NCBI GenBank assembly: GCA_050950345.1
Contig: JBMNHK010000007.1
Location: forward strand, 124,001-188,000
DNA: 64,000 nt
From: Pelotomaculum_C sp050950345
Lineage (GTDB): Bacteria; Bacillota; Desulfotomaculia; Desulfotomaculales; Pelotomaculaceae
Direction: 5' to 3'
Part shown: positions 25,570 through 34,911 of the stretch, piece by piece
Numbering within the stretch: the stretch's first letter is position 1
How the letters are laid out: the number at the start of each line of letters is the position of its first letter
Notes under the pieces: model-generated
Databases searched by the model: none
What the model was told of the DNA's origin: nothing
What the model saw: only the letters and a program-made list of their open reading frames with translations
Translations under genes and position numbers: made by a program

Positions 25570-25896
25570 ATGAACTCAATCAAGCCATTTACCTACTCAG
25601 CACCTATCCAGGGTGTACAGGTAAAACCCCTGACGGAAGATGGAAAAAAGGTCAGTATACTTTACAATGGCCTGCTGGCGAAAGAAGGGGCCACCAGCGT
25701 TTACCTGCATTACGGATATGGAGAAGGTGAGGACTGGGCAGAGACAACAGATCAGCCTATGGAGCATCGCCACGGAGGCTGGGAAAAGGTTGTCCATCTG
25801 GATAAGGGCAACCAGCTCAACTTTTGTTTCAAGGATGGCTCCGACCACTGGGATAATAATAATGGTTCCAACTGGGCCTATAAGATTTCCGGTTAA
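25570..25896 (+). CDS. Small carbohydrate-binding module protein (CBM25/53-like)
   Basis: 108 residues from ATG 25570 (GGAGGTGCC upstream). The whole protein is a single beta-sandwich-like starch-binding module: VSILYNGLLAKEGATSVYLHYGYG, MEHRHGGWEKVVHL, and the closing DHWDNNNGSNWAYKI typical of CBM25/53. There is no signal peptide and no catalytic domain, so it probably acts inside the cell, perhaps on glycogen-like polymer; this is inference. The gene stands alone, facing the DUF951 gene. Confidence 0.75.
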   Translation: MNSIKPFTYSAPIQGVQVKPLTEDGKKVSILYNGLLAKEGATSVYLHYGYGEGEDWAETTDQPMEHRHGGWEKVVHLDKGNQLNFCFKDGSDHWDNNNGSNWAYKISG

Positions 25897-25984
25897 AGCA
25901 GCCGCTAAGACCGGGTAGAGAGCTTACTCAAAAAAGCAGACCGCTATCTAACCACATCTATATTTAACACGTCTATGGTGCTAC

Positions 25985-26179
25985 CTAAGCTTGGCTTCCT
26001 GTCGATACAATGGTTTTTACAGACTTTTCAAATTTAGATCTCGGTAACATTAATACCCGCCCGCATTGCAGACACTTGATCCTAAAATCCACCCCTGTCC
26101 GGGTGATCTCCCACAGATCCCCGCCGCAGGGGTGGGGCTTTCTTGTTTTAACGACATCCCCGACAGAATATTTCCGCAT
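25985..26179 (-). CDS. DUF951 family protein
   Basis: 64 residues from ATG 26179 (AAGGTGG upstream). The pattern VGDVVKTRKPHPCGGDLWEI ... CLQCGRVLMLPRSKFEKSVK is that of DUF951, a small conserved Firmicute protein near the origin; three cysteines may bind metal. Function unknown. The open frame starts at 26212, but the shorter start gives the family N-terminus. Confidence 0.85.
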   Translation of the reverse strand: MRKYSVGDVVKTRKPHPCGGDLWEITRTGVDFRIKCLQCGRVLMLPRSKFEKSVKTIVSTGSQA

Positions 26180-26224
26180 ACAGACCACCTTCTTCCAGGA
26201 AAGCAGGGGCAAGTCCTCGCTTCC

Positions 26225-27652
26225 TCATGCCTTGATCATATCCTTACTGGTTAAAAAGGCCCGGTAGCCTTGGTACGCCATATAAATGTCAGCTTTACTG
26301 GCAACTTCCAGGGGCGAATGCATGCCCAGCAAAGGCACACCACAATCCAGCACATCCATGCCGTGTCCTGCCATAATATGAGCAATCGTCCCGCCGCCGC
26401 CTTGATCGACCTTACCGAGTTCGCCGGTCTGCCAGGTTATGCCGTTACTATTGAATATTCTTCTAATCGCGGCCACAACCTCTGCATGGGCGTCGGAGGT
26501 AGAGGATTTGCCGCGGCTGCCGGTATATTTAGTTAAAACCACACCGCAACCCAATCTGGCAGTGTTCATTTTTTCCACCACATCACCAAAATTGGGGTCT
26601 AAACCGACATTTACATCCGCGGAAAGGGCAAAGGAGTTGGCCAGGGCGCGGCGCAACAATAAATCGCTGTATGCGTTAGTGCACCGGGCGACAATTTCCC
26701 CCATCGTATGCTCAAAAAATGAGGAATCCATCCCGGTGTTGCCATAGGAGCCGGTTTCTTCCTTATCCGTCAGCAACAACACAGCGGACCGGCTCGGGCT
26801 AAACGTATCAATCAGGGCGCGCAGGGCTGTAAACACACACACCCGGTCGTCTTGACCATAGGCGGCAATGAAGCTCCTATCAAGGCCTGCATCCCTGGCC
26901 GGCCAGGCCGGTACCAATTCGAGTTCAGCGCTGATCAAATCCTCTTCACAAAAACCATAATTCTCGTGGAGGAAAGTAAGCACCCGTAGCTTGTAACGGT
27001 CCTTTAGCTCCGAATCCTTTAAGGGGATGCCGCCTACCAATACGTTTAAACTCTCACCCGGTACAGCCTCAGACATTTTTTTCTCCATTTGGTCTTTAGC
27101 CAGGTGAGGTAAAAGATCAGTAATAGTAAAAATAGGATCCCCGGGGGCCTCACCTATGGTTACGGGCACAGTGCTGCCGTCACTCCTGATCACCACTCCG
27201 TGCAGGGCCAGTGGTATCGAAAGCCATTGATATTTTTTAATGCCGCCGTAGTAATGGGTTTTAAACAGCGCCAGACCTTCGTCTTCGAAAAGAGGTTGTG
27301 GCTTTAAGTCCAGGCGCGGGCTATCCACATGGGCACCCAAAAGATTAAAGCCGGCTTCGGGTGTTTGCCTGCCGATTACGGCAGCGACCAAAGACTTGTG
27401 CCGGTTGACGGCATACACTTTGTCCCCCGCCTTTAGCTGTACCTTCTCCCCAAGGGGGACAAAGCCCGCACCCCGCAGCTCATTTACCGCCGCCCCGATA
27501 GCTTCCCGCTCAGTTTTGGCAGCATTCAGGTATTTTTTATACTCCTCACCAAAACTCATGGTCAAAGCTTTTTCCTGCTCCGTGAGCCGTTCCCAGACAT
27601 TTTGCCTCTTGTAAGCAAGTTTTTGAGCAGCATTTACCATGTTGTTATCCAA
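26225..27652 (-). CDS. M18 family aminopeptidase (aminopeptidase 1)
   Basis: 475 residues. Two-zinc exopeptidase that removes N-terminal residues from peptides, usually acidic or neutral ones. Metal ligands appear in order in GAHVDSPRLDL, DKEETGSYGNTGMDS, DAHAEVV-type segment (SDAHAEVVAAIRR) and PLLGMHSPLEVASKADIYM. Cytosolic, no signal peptide. Start is ATG 27652 (MDNNMVNAAQ), with ATG 27640 as an alternative. It precedes DUF951 by 45 bp and may be co-transcribed with it. Confidence 0.92.
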   Translation of the reverse strand: MDNNMVNAAQKLAYKRQNVWERLTEQEKALTMSFGEEYKKYLNAAKTEREAIGAAVNELRGAGFVPLGEKVQLKAGDKVYAVNRHKSLVAAVIGRQTPEAGFNLLGAHVDSPRLDLKPQPLFEDEGLALFKTHYYGGIKKYQWLSIPLALHGVVIRSDGSTVPVTIGEAPGDPIFTITDLLPHLAKDQMEKKMSEAVPGESLNVLVGGIPLKDSELKDRYKLRVLTFLHENYGFCEEDLISAELELVPAWPARDAGLDRSFIAAYGQDDRVCVFTALRALIDTFSPSRSAVLLLTDKEETGSYGNTGMDSSFFEHTMGEIVARCTNAYSDLLLRRALANSFALSADVNVGLDPNFGDVVEKMNTARLGCGVVLTKYTGSRGKSSTSDAHAEVVAAIRRIFNSNGITWQTGELGKVDQGGGGTIAHIMAGHGMDVLDCGVPLLGMHSPLEVASKADIYMAYQGYRAFLTSKDMIKA

Positions 27653-27811
27653 TGTTCATTCCCGGTCTCTTCATAAGCAACACTTCCTTAGAAGAAACAC
27701 TTCCTTTCGCCGAATTAGTCTCGCAAAGGCTTATTGCCATTTTATCACAGAACTAGTGTTTGTCGCAATAATATTATACGACTTATTATAACCTGATCAA
27801 TGACGGTATAT

Positions 27812-28501
27812 TTATACATTCAGGATATTGTCCCAGGAACCCTTTTGACCAATTGCATCGATAAACGGCTCAAAATAAGGATACAGTATTGATTCGCTAA
27901 AGGCGTTGTCTTTTTTCCGGGGAGCCTCGGGCAGCCCCGGTTGGCTATGATAATAAGCAGCGAAGTTTTGAAAGGGCGTCAGCAAGGCCAAGATGATGAG
28001 CACCATGACAACCCCCCGGGCGATGCCAAACAAGAGACCCCCAAGGTGATTGGGAATACTGAGCAGGCTGAATTGAGCCACCTTGGTTAAAGCAAAACCG
28101 GCCAGGTTAACCACCCAGATGGTAACCAATAAGAGCGCGATAAAACAGGCGATCTCCAACACCAGCCCGGTAAAGCCGGTGACCAGCTGGTCGGCGGCAT
28201 TCTGCCATTGCGCCCCAATCAAATTACCCGTATAAGTCAACCGGCCGCCTTCAAGACCTGGGAAAGTGCCTGGGGCAGGCGCCCACCGCTCAAACAATTG
28301 ATCCACAAGAGGTCTTATTTTCTCACCCACAGCCCAGTTGGCCGTAAGATATTCAGCCAGGGATTGATAATATGTATAGGCGACGTACAATCCTGCCAGT
28401 ACGGCCACCAAACCGGCTATGCTCGCCAGTAAACCGCGGTACAGTCCCTTGAAAGCTGAAAGGATAAGGATCACAATGATCAACCAATCCAGCCAATTCA
28501 T
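27812..28501 (-). CDS. CvpA family membrane protein
   Basis: 229 residues from ATG 28501 (MNWLDWLIIVILILSAFKGLYRG), the typical CvpA start. Four hydrophobic segments in the CvpA/colicin-V-production fold (~1-30, 30-50, 105-130, 145-170), then a hydrophilic tail. Relatives include YshB in Bacillus. Molecular role unknown; GGGGTGG lies upstream. Confidence 0.85.
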   Translation of the reverse strand: MNWLDWLIIVILILSAFKGLYRGLLASIAGLVAVLAGLYVAYTYYQSLAEYLTANWAVGEKIRPLVDQLFERWAPAPGTFPGLEGGRLTYTGNLIGAQWQNAADQLVTGFTGLVLEIACFIALLLVTIWVVNLAGFALTKVAQFSLLSIPNHLGGLLFGIARGVVMVLIILALLTPFQNFAAYYHSQPGLPEAPRKKDNAFSESILYPYFEPFIDAIGQKGSWDNILNV

Positions 28502-28599
28502 CAAACCACCCCTGTATAATTCATCGTCACTTAGCCAGAGCTTTGAATTTAATTATACTGCAACTATTAGCTATGCCATGATTTATTTCCTGCTTAACG

Positions 28600-29646
28600 C
28601 TACTTCTTAGCCAAAGGCGCCGCTATTATAGCCAAAAGTAAAATCAGACCGGCACCCCCGAAGAGAGGGTAAAGATACCTCACCATGGTAGAAAAGCCGG
28701 CTGCTGACAGCGGCAGGGCAAACAGACAGGCCCCGAGACCATAAATACGGTATTTTGCAGCAGAGCCTGCCGCCAGCCTGCTGGCAAAACCATGCGCCTG
28801 GGCCAGCGCGGTAGTGAGGATGGCCAACCAGATCAGAAGAGCCAGGAGCAACCGGGAGCCGGGACCCAAACGACCGGCAAGATAGAGCATAGGTATTTGA
28901 TAGCCGTAAAGGTCAGGCAAATGTTGCCATAAAGCCAGGGCAACCAGGCTAACGGCCAGGCCAAGGAGAAGCCCCCCGGTGATACCTCCCGCGATGCCCA
29001 GGCGGCGCGGTACAATCCGGCCCAAGGAGGACAATGCCGCCACTGGCACCACCATGTTATAGGATACATAGAGGAAAGCAGACACCAGCCAGTTGCCGGC
29101 GACCCCTCCGGGGACCGTGTCAACGGGTACAGGCTGAAACAGCCAGCCGTCCAGACACATGACTGCCAGGGCAATACCGGTAACGGCCACAAATTTTAAT
29201 GGAACAAGCACCACAGTAGCTGCCAGGACTCCTTCCAGGCCACTCAGGAGCACCAGGGCTGTCAAACATAATACCGCTACTGTTCCGGCTGCAGGGGGGA
29301 GGCCAAACTGCTCTTTAAACACTGCCGCGCTTCCCGCCATCATCACACTGAGGCTGCCCAGGAGTATACATAAATTCAAGCGATCCATCACCGCCCCCGC
29401 CTGACGACCTATTAGCTTTATAAAGACATCTTTGTAGCTTGCTGATCGCAGGGAGGTGCACAAATACATAACATAACCGCCCAAATAAGCAAACAGCACT
29501 GACATCAGCAGCAGGCCCTTGATGCCGTCTAAGCCATGCAGGACAAAAAACTGCATGATCTCCTGCCCGGAGGCAAACCCGGCGCCAATGACAGACCCGA
29601 TATACATCGTCACAACTTTAGCAAACAACCACGCCTGTTTTTTCAA
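28600..29646 (-). CDS. YkvI family membrane protein (transporter-like)
   Basis: 348 residues with ten or so hydrophobic segments. The N-terminus VTMYIGSVIGAGFASGQEIMQFF is the hallmark of COG3949/YkvI, related to amino acid-polyamine and Na+-symporter folds. Substrate unknown. Start TTG 29646 with GGAGG ~11 nt upstream. Apparently a single-gene transcript. Confidence 0.82.
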   Translation of the reverse strand: MKKQAWLFAKVVTMYIGSVIGAGFASGQEIMQFFVLHGLDGIKGLLLMSVLFAYLGGYVMYLCTSLRSASYKDVFIKLIGRQAGAVMDRLNLCILLGSLSVMMAGSAAVFKEQFGLPPAAGTVAVLCLTALVLLSGLEGVLAATVVLVPLKFVAVTGIALAVMCLDGWLFQPVPVDTVPGGVAGNWLVSAFLYVSYNMVVPVAALSSLGRIVPRRLGIAGGITGGLLLGLAVSLVALALWQHLPDLYGYQIPMLYLAGRLGPGSRLLLALLIWLAILTTALAQAHGFASRLAAGSAAKYRIYGLGACLFALPLSAAGFSTMVRYLYPLFGGAGLILLLAIIAAPLAKK

Positions 29647-29817
29647 AGCCCTTACGCTCCTCCCGGCTTTGCGTGCTAAAACAAGCCGCCTGTTGCAATA
29701 CTATGCCTGGTTTCACTGGCACTGAACAAAAATATTCATTGATTAAGGAATATACCTGCAACCCTTTGGCAATAAATATATTATTGGGAGAATAGTCTGT
29801 GATTGGTTGGGGGTAAA

Positions 29818-30429
29818 ATGATGAAGGCTGTTAATTACATGCAGGAGACCATGGTGGAAAAAACCAGAATAAGCATGGAGGATCCTGCCGCTGCCGGCAA
29901 AATTGCAGCAGATCTGGTAAGACGCATGCGCAGACACGGCGTTACCGGTGATATGACCAAAGTGCTGCTGTGTATCGGCACGGACCGGTCCACAGGAGAT
30001 TGTCTTGGACCCCTGGTTGGTTCAAAGCTATTGCAACAAAACTTTTTTATTGTCTACGGCACCCTGGACAAACCAGTACATGCCAGCAACCTCAAGGAAA
30101 AACTGGACATGATCTATAAGCAAAACCGCAATCCTTTTATCGTGGCCATAGACGCCTGTTTAGGCCGTCTGGAAAGCGTGGGCTATATTCAACTGGGGGA
30201 TGGTTCGCTGCTGCCGGGGGCCGGTGTAAATAAGGACCTTCCCCCGGTGGGACAGATCCATATTACCGGCGTTGTTAATGTCGGCGGCTATATGGAGTAC
30301 ATGATTTTACAGAATACCAGGCTAAACCTGGTCATGCGGCTGGCTGATGTAATTGCAGGCGGAATTAATCAAGCGATTCTGGCTTTAAAGAAGGATAACA
30401 CAGAGGAATTTAAGCATACCGGGCCTTAG
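29818..30429 (+). CDS. yyaC: YyaC family spore protein (DUF1256)
   Basis: 203 residues from ATG 29818 (TTGGGGGT upstream). Recognised by VLLCIGTDRSTGDCLGPLVG, VAIDACLGRLESVGYI and PGAGVNKDLPPVGQIHITGVVN, the conserved blocks of YyaC, whose fold resembles the germination protease GPR. Made during sporulation in Bacillus; proteolytic function unproven. Found near the origin and parAB in spore-formers, as here. Its end overlaps the convergent phosphoribosyltransferase gene by 4 bp. Confidence 0.9.
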   Translation: MMKAVNYMQETMVEKTRISMEDPAAAGKIAADLVRRMRRHGVTGDMTKVLLCIGTDRSTGDCLGPLVGSKLLQQNFFIVYGTLDKPVHASNLKEKLDMIYKQNRNPFIVAIDACLGRLESVGYIQLGDGSLLPGAGVNKDLPPVGQIHITGVVNVGGYMEYMILQNTRLNLVMRLADVIAGGINQAILALKKDNTEEFKHTGP

Positions 30430-31061
30430 CCGGCAAACTCCCTCATCAATTCAATCACTGTCTCATCTTCAGTTTGCTCAAATTCCTCGTAAAACTGGCT
30501 AACGGCATAAAAGTTCTCCGGTACATGAAGACAAACCGCGCGGTCAACCTCTTGTTCAAGTTGTTTGAAGGTCGCAAGGGGTGCAACAGGTATAGCGAAT
30601 ACCAGTTCTTTGGGACCATATTTTCTGGCGGAAATGAGGGCCGCCTGCATGGTATAGCCGGTGGCCACCCCATCGTCCACGACGATCAACTGGCGCCCTG
30701 TGATCTTGTTAATATTCTGTTCAGCGCCGTAGAATTGCATCCGGCGGTTGATTTCCCTGATCTCAAAGGCGATGATGTCCTCCAGATCCGCCCTGCTTAT
30801 GCCAAGATACCCCAGCAATTCTTCGTTCAACAGTGTAGTCCCGTCCTGGGTGACAGCGCCAATCGCCATCTCTCGATTGTGAGGGGCGCCAATTTTGCGG
30901 GGGATGATGAGATCAAGATTTAAGTTAAAAGCTCTGGCAATTTCAGCTGCTACGACCACGCCTCCCCGGGGGATTGCCAATAACAGGGCATCCTTATTTA
31001 TAAAAGCAGCCAGTTTTTCTGCCAGCATTATTCCCGCTTCAGCTCTGTTGTGAAAGATCAT
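30426..31061 (-). CDS. Phosphoribosyltransferase family protein
   Basis: 211 residues from ATG 31061 (AGAAAGGGTG upstream); the longer frame to 31214 lacks a ribosome site. The type I PRT fold is shown by AIPRGGVVVAAEIA, IPRKIGAPHN and the PRPP loop LIVVDDGVATGYTMQAAL. This is the family of predicted phosphoribosyltransferases (COG1926) with no assigned base; often linked to nucleotide scavenging. Confidence 0.85.
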   Translation of the reverse strand: MIFHNRAEAGIMLAEKLAAFINKDALLLAIPRGGVVVAAEIARAFNLNLDLIIPRKIGAPHNREMAIGAVTQDGTTLLNEELLGYLGISRADLEDIIAFEIREINRRMQFYGAEQNINKITGRQLIVVDDGVATGYTMQAALISARKYGPKELVFAIPVAPLATFKQLEQEVDRAVCLHVPENFYAVSQFYEEFEQTEDETVIELMREFAG

Positions 31062-31248
31062 CTTTTGATCACCCTTTCTGGCCCTGCGCAGCGTTGAGGG
31101 CATTATATTTCCGGCTTTGCAACAAAATTGTGCCAGGCTTTTAAAATAATTATACACTATTGTATCCAGATCTGCTGTCAACCATAGGCAAGAGAGGTAA
31201 AATACATATACCAACTAATTACTAATGTAAGATAGACGGAGGAACACG

Positions 31249-32439
31249 TTGTTGTTAAGAGCTATACATATTGATTGTTCATCAGGCATTAGCGGCAGGG
31301 GTCTTTTGGGGGCCATGACGGGACTTGGGATGAAACCTGAAGTGCTAGCGGCAGAGATTAAAAATGTGCTTTCCTTTCCCTTTAGTCTCAACATCAGACC
31401 AATAGTCTTCAAGGGTGTCATGTTAAGGCGCGCGGAAGTTTTTGTCGAGGCCGGCGCAGAATATGTACAGGCAGACAGTTTCATTAAACATTTTATTTCT
31501 TCTGAAAAAACACCATTAAACATTGCTTTACAGAACTTCCTGACAGGGCTGCTCAAAGCCCGGGCCAAAGTATCCGGCCTGCCACGCAGGCAAGTTTTAT
31601 TACCCCGGTCAGCCCTGGCCAAGATAATGGTAATTGCCGCGGGTTTTTTGGCCGCTAAACTCCAGCTGGGCGTTAGTCATATCAGTGCCACACCTATACC
31701 GCTGGGTTTAGACCGGCAGGGCGGCCAAACAGAAACAGATCTCCTCATCCTGGAGCTGGCCAAGGGCGCTGCTGTTAAGCAAAACAGCCGGCAACACCCT
31801 GTCATAACGCCTCTTGGGGTAGCGCTACTGACTGACCAGGTTGATGCCTACGGTACGCTGCCGGAAATGACTTTAGCAGAAACCGCCTTTGGTGTGGCCG
31901 GATGCAGCAAGAAGGGCATTAACAGGATCCAGGTATTCTATGGTGCCATTCCTGCTCATAAAACACATGAGAGTTGCGAAAAATCGATTATGGTGCTGGA
32001 AACAGCCATTGACGATATGAACCCCGAATATTTTCCCTTTCTGATTGAGCGCCTGCTCAAAGCCGGCGCCGCCGACTGTTTTCTTACGCCTATCTATATG
32101 AAAAAAGGGCGTCCGGCGCATCTCCTAACGGTTCTTTGCCCAGGGCCTGTCCTGGACACCGCCCTGAACCTTATTTTCACTGAAACCACTACCTTAGGCG
32201 TGCGGTTTCGCGAAGAAAACAGAAGGATCCTGCCCAGGTATATTATTGAGGTGCCCACCGGCTTCGGCCCTGTGAAAGTCAAAGTGAGTTATCTTACAGC
32301 CGGTGGAAGGCCGGTAAATATTGCTCCTGAATTTGAAGATTGCAAAAGGTTGGCCCTTAAACACAACATTCCCATACATGAAATATATGATACGGCACGG
32401 CAGGCGGCAATTACACGACTGAGCCGGGAAACGAAATAA
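31249..32439 (+). CDS. larC: Divergent LarC-family protein (nickel-pincer cofactor, DUF111)
   Basis: 396 residues, start TTG 31249 with GGAGG at 6 nt. LarC is the CTP-dependent nickel insertase that completes the nickel-pincer nucleotide of lactate racemase LarA. Visible LarC blocks: HIDCSSGISG near the start, ISATPIPLG, PVITPLGVALL, and the C-terminal ETAIDDMNPEYFPFLIERLLKAGAADCFLTPIYMKKGRP. In many species larC is split and needs frameshifting; here it is one frame. The usual GISGDM is GISGRG, and the HG(L)LPVP segment is not kept, so this may be a paralogue with a changed role. No larA, larB or larE is nearby. Confidence 0.82.
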   Translation: MLLRAIHIDCSSGISGRGLLGAMTGLGMKPEVLAAEIKNVLSFPFSLNIRPIVFKGVMLRRAEVFVEAGAEYVQADSFIKHFISSEKTPLNIALQNFLTGLLKARAKVSGLPRRQVLLPRSALAKIMVIAAGFLAAKLQLGVSHISATPIPLGLDRQGGQTETDLLILELAKGAAVKQNSRQHPVITPLGVALLTDQVDAYGTLPEMTLAETAFGVAGCSKKGINRIQVFYGAIPAHKTHESCEKSIMVLETAIDDMNPEYFPFLIERLLKAGAADCFLTPIYMKKGRPAHLLTVLCPGPVLDTALNLIFTETTTLGVRFREENRRILPRYIIEVPTGFGPVKVKVSYLTAGGRPVNIAPEFEDCKRLALKHNIPIHEIYDTARQAAITRLSRETK

Positions 32440-32464
32440 CAGGGAAAACATATACGCAATAGAA

Positions 32465-32513
32465 AAGGGTGACAGGAGGCTGTATATGTCATAGCAGTCT
32501 CCTATCACCCCTG
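32465..32513 (-). terminator. Terminator of the parA-parB-DUF554 operon
   Basis: Long imperfect stem: GGGTGA-AGGAG on one side and CTCCT-TCACCC on the other, followed on the minus strand by TTTTCTATT. It may also stop larC from the other side. Confidence 0.65.
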
Positions 32514-32551
32514 TAAGTAACCGGTAACAATTTTTTTGCCGGAGCGTTTAT

Positions 32552-33241
32552 TTATGATGGTATAATTTTGGGCAGTAGTATGGCCAGGGGGATAGCGAAA
32601 AAGATGGCCGGCAGCAGGTTCGCTACTTTAATCTCAGCAATCTTGAGCATATTTAAGGCAATCCCCAGGATCAAAAGCCCCCCCGTGGCCGTCATTTCCT
32701 GAATTACAGCCGTTCCCAGGAAATCCTTCACTACAAAGGCCAGCAGGGTAATGGTACCCTGGTATAAAAGCACAGGTATGGCTGCGAAAAGCACCCCCAG
32801 TCCCATGGTGGAGGCAAAGATAACCGAAGTAACGCCGTCCAATAATGATTTGATGTAGAGCACCTGGGGATTGTGATTTAGGCCATCCTCGATGGCCCCC
32901 ACTATAGCCATGGCGCCAATACAAAAAACCAGGCTTGCCGTGATAAAGGCCCGCCCCAACTCCCCTGAGGCACCGCCGACCTTCCTCTCCAGCCATTGAC
33001 CCAGACGGTCTAAACCTCCCTGGATATTCAACAGTTCGCCCGTCAGTGCCCCCAGCACCAGACTGAGCACCACTACCAATACCTGTCCGGTTTGCAGTGA
33101 CATACTGACACCTATTAATAATACTGCCAGACCAAGACCCTGCGTAATTGTATTGCTGTAGCGCGCCGGAATACCTTTTTTAAACAAAAGTCCCAGGACG
33201 GAACCCAGGATTATCGCCAGTGTATTAACAATTGTCCCCAA
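32552..33241 (-). CDS. DUF554 family membrane protein
   Basis: About 229 residues with six or seven membrane segments; GTIVNTLAIILGSVLGLLF at the start and LGALTGELLNIQGGLDRLG are characteristic of DUF554 (YdfK/YqgA type). Function unknown, possibly transport. AGGAGG lies just upstream; TTG 33241 gives the family N-terminus, while GTG 33253 overlaps the ribosome site. Its upstream region contains parS. Confidence 0.85.
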   Translation of the reverse strand: MGTIVNTLAIILGSVLGLLFKKGIPARYSNTITQGLGLAVLLIGVSMSLQTGQVLVVVLSLVLGALTGELLNIQGGLDRLGQWLERKVGGASGELGRAFITASLVFCIGAMAIVGAIEDGLNHNPQVLYIKSLLDGVTSVIFASTMGLGVLFAAIPVLLYQGTITLLAFVVKDFLGTAVIQEMTATGGLLILGIALNMLKIAEIKVANLLPAIFFAIPLAILLPKIIPS

Positions 33242-33262
33242 CCTGATCAACACCTCCTAAAA

Positions 33263-33278
33263 TGTTTCACGTGAAACA
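33263..33278. promoter_or_regulatory. parS centromere site
   Basis: The 16-bp palindrome TGTTTCACGTGAAACA is an exact match to the bacterial parS consensus, the loading site of ParB. It lies directly next to the parB stop codon. Confidence 0.97.
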
Positions 33279-33281
33279 TTT

Positions 33282-34148
33282 TTATTTATGACCCCTGGTA
33301 ACAAGTTCGATAATTCTGGACAGCTCCTCTGCATTAGCATAGCTAATTTCCAGTTTTCCTCCCCCGTTGTGATCCATCTTTACTTTTACAGGGGCCTGTA
33401 AATAATTTTGCAGTGCTTTCTCGGCAGCAGTTAAACCTCTTTCTTTAAGACGCCTTTTTTTAGTGTCCCTTTCTTTCTCTTTCTTATTGTGCGCCCTGGT
33501 TAAATCTTCGGTCTGGCGCACATTTAATTGCTGTTTAACAATCTTTTCTGCCAGGTCTACCTGCTTTTTAATATCCTCTACGGCCAGCAAGGCTCTGGCA
33601 TGCCCGGCGCTAAGCTGCCCTCTGGTAAGCATTTCTTTGACCTCATCCGCCAGACCCAACAACCTGATCATATTGGCCACGAAGGGCCTGCTTTTGCCTA
33701 CCCGCTCCGACACCTCTTCCTGGGTTAAGTTAAATTCCTCCATGAGTTGTTGATAGGCCAGAGCCTCCTCAAGAGGATTAAGATTTTCTCTCTGAATGTT
33801 TTCAATTAAGGCCACCGCAGTAGCTTCCAGGTCATGGTAGTCTTTGATGACTGCGGGAATGGTCTTGTGACCTAACATTTTGCAGGCCCGCCAGCGCCTT
33901 TCCCCGGCGATCAATTCATACCCGCCATCCTGATCGGGACGCACTACCACCGGCTGGATGACACCCAGTTCCTTGATTGATTCCGCCAATTCAGCCAGTT
34001 TTTCCGGATCAAATATTTGCCTGGGCTGGCGTGGGGCAATTTTGATCTTATCAACAGCAATTTCTTTAAGTTGTTCCGTTACCCCCTGGTTTATCTGTTC
34101 AGGAAAGAGGGCCTGCAAACCTTTGCCCAACCCCCTGTGTTTACTCAA
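33282..34148 (-). CDS. parB: Chromosome partitioning protein ParB (Spo0J)
   Basis: 288 residues, start TTG 34148, overlapping parA by 8 bp. N-terminal GLGKGLQALF, CTPase/ParB-box segments VQPVVVRP (in GVIQPVVVRPDQDG) and GERRWRACKMLGH, ENIQRENLNPLEEA, the helix-turn-helix (~residues 130-160, LTQEEVSERVGKSRPFVANMIRLL), and a C-terminal dimerisation domain. It loads at parS, spreads by CTP switching and recruits SMC; with Soj it also tunes DnaA and sporulation. Confidence 0.97.
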   Translation of the reverse strand: MSKHRGLGKGLQALFPEQINQGVTEQLKEIAVDKIKIAPRQPRQIFDPEKLAELAESIKELGVIQPVVVRPDQDGGYELIAGERRWRACKMLGHKTIPAVIKDYHDLEATAVALIENIQRENLNPLEEALAYQQLMEEFNLTQEEVSERVGKSRPFVANMIRLLGLADEVKEMLTRGQLSAGHARALLAVEDIKKQVDLAEKIVKQQLNVRQTEDLTRAHNKKEKERDTKKRRLKERGLTAAEKALQNYLQAPVKVKMDHNGGGKLEISYANAEELSRIIELVTRGHK

Positions 34149-34911
34149 TGCCCATCACTTCCTTTGCCAGTTCGTGATAGGCTTCAGCCCCACGGGAGCG
34201 ATGATCATAAACCATTACCGGTTTGCCATGGCTGGGAGCTTCACTGAGCCGCACATTCCTGGGTATAATCGACCGGTATACCCGATCCTTGAAGTGTTTT
34301 TTAATCTCGTCAACAACCTGAATAGCAAGGTTTGTCCTGCCGTCAAACATGGTCAGCAATACACCCTCCAACTGCAACCCGGGATTGAGCTGCTGCTGTA
34401 CCATTTGAATGGTGTTCATCAACAGTCCCAGGCCTTCCAAAGCATAAAACTCACACTGAATAGGGATCATCACCGTGTCGGCGGCAGTAAGAGCGTTTAT
34501 GGTCAACAGGCCCAGGGAGGGAGGACAGTCAATAAAAATAAAATCATAGTTGTCCTTAATTTTCTCTAATGCCCTTTTGAGGACTTTTTCTCTATCGGCT
34601 GTTCCTACCAGTTCTACTTCAGCGCCGGCCAGTCCAATCGTAGCCGGGATGAGATAAAGTTCTTCCACCCCGCAGGTTGTGATCACCTCTTCTGTGGGCA
34701 CTCCATTGATCAGGACATCATAAATGCAAAGCTCTATGGCCTGTTTATCGACACCTACACCGGTAGTGGCATTGCCCTGAGGATCCAGATCCACTAAAAG
34801 CACTTTTTGCCCCATGATCGATAACCACGCGCTTAAGTTTACAGCCGTGGTGGTTTTTGCTACGCCTCCTTTTTGATTGGCGATTGCAATTATCTTACCT
34901 ATGGCACCCAT
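34141..34911 (-). CDS. parA: Chromosome partitioning ATPase ParA (Soj)
   Basis: 256 residues. Deviant Walker A IIAIANQKGGVAKTTTAVNL, DLDPQGNATTGVG, and switch II DCPPSLGLLTINAL. Acts with ParB in origin segregation and regulation of DnaA. First gene of the parA-parB-DUF554 group. Confidence 0.97.
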   Translation of the reverse strand: MGAIGKIIAIANQKGGVAKTTTAVNLSAWLSIMGQKVLLVDLDPQGNATTGVGVDKQAIELCIYDVLINGVPTEEVITTCGVEELYLIPATIGLAGAEVELVGTADREKVLKRALEKIKDNYDFIFIDCPPSLGLLTINALTAADTVMIPIQCEFYALEGLGLLMNTIQMVQQQLNPGLQLEGVLLTMFDGRTNLAIQVVDEIKKHFKDRVYRSIIPRNVRLSEAPSHGKPVMVYDHRSRGAEAYHELAKEVMGIE

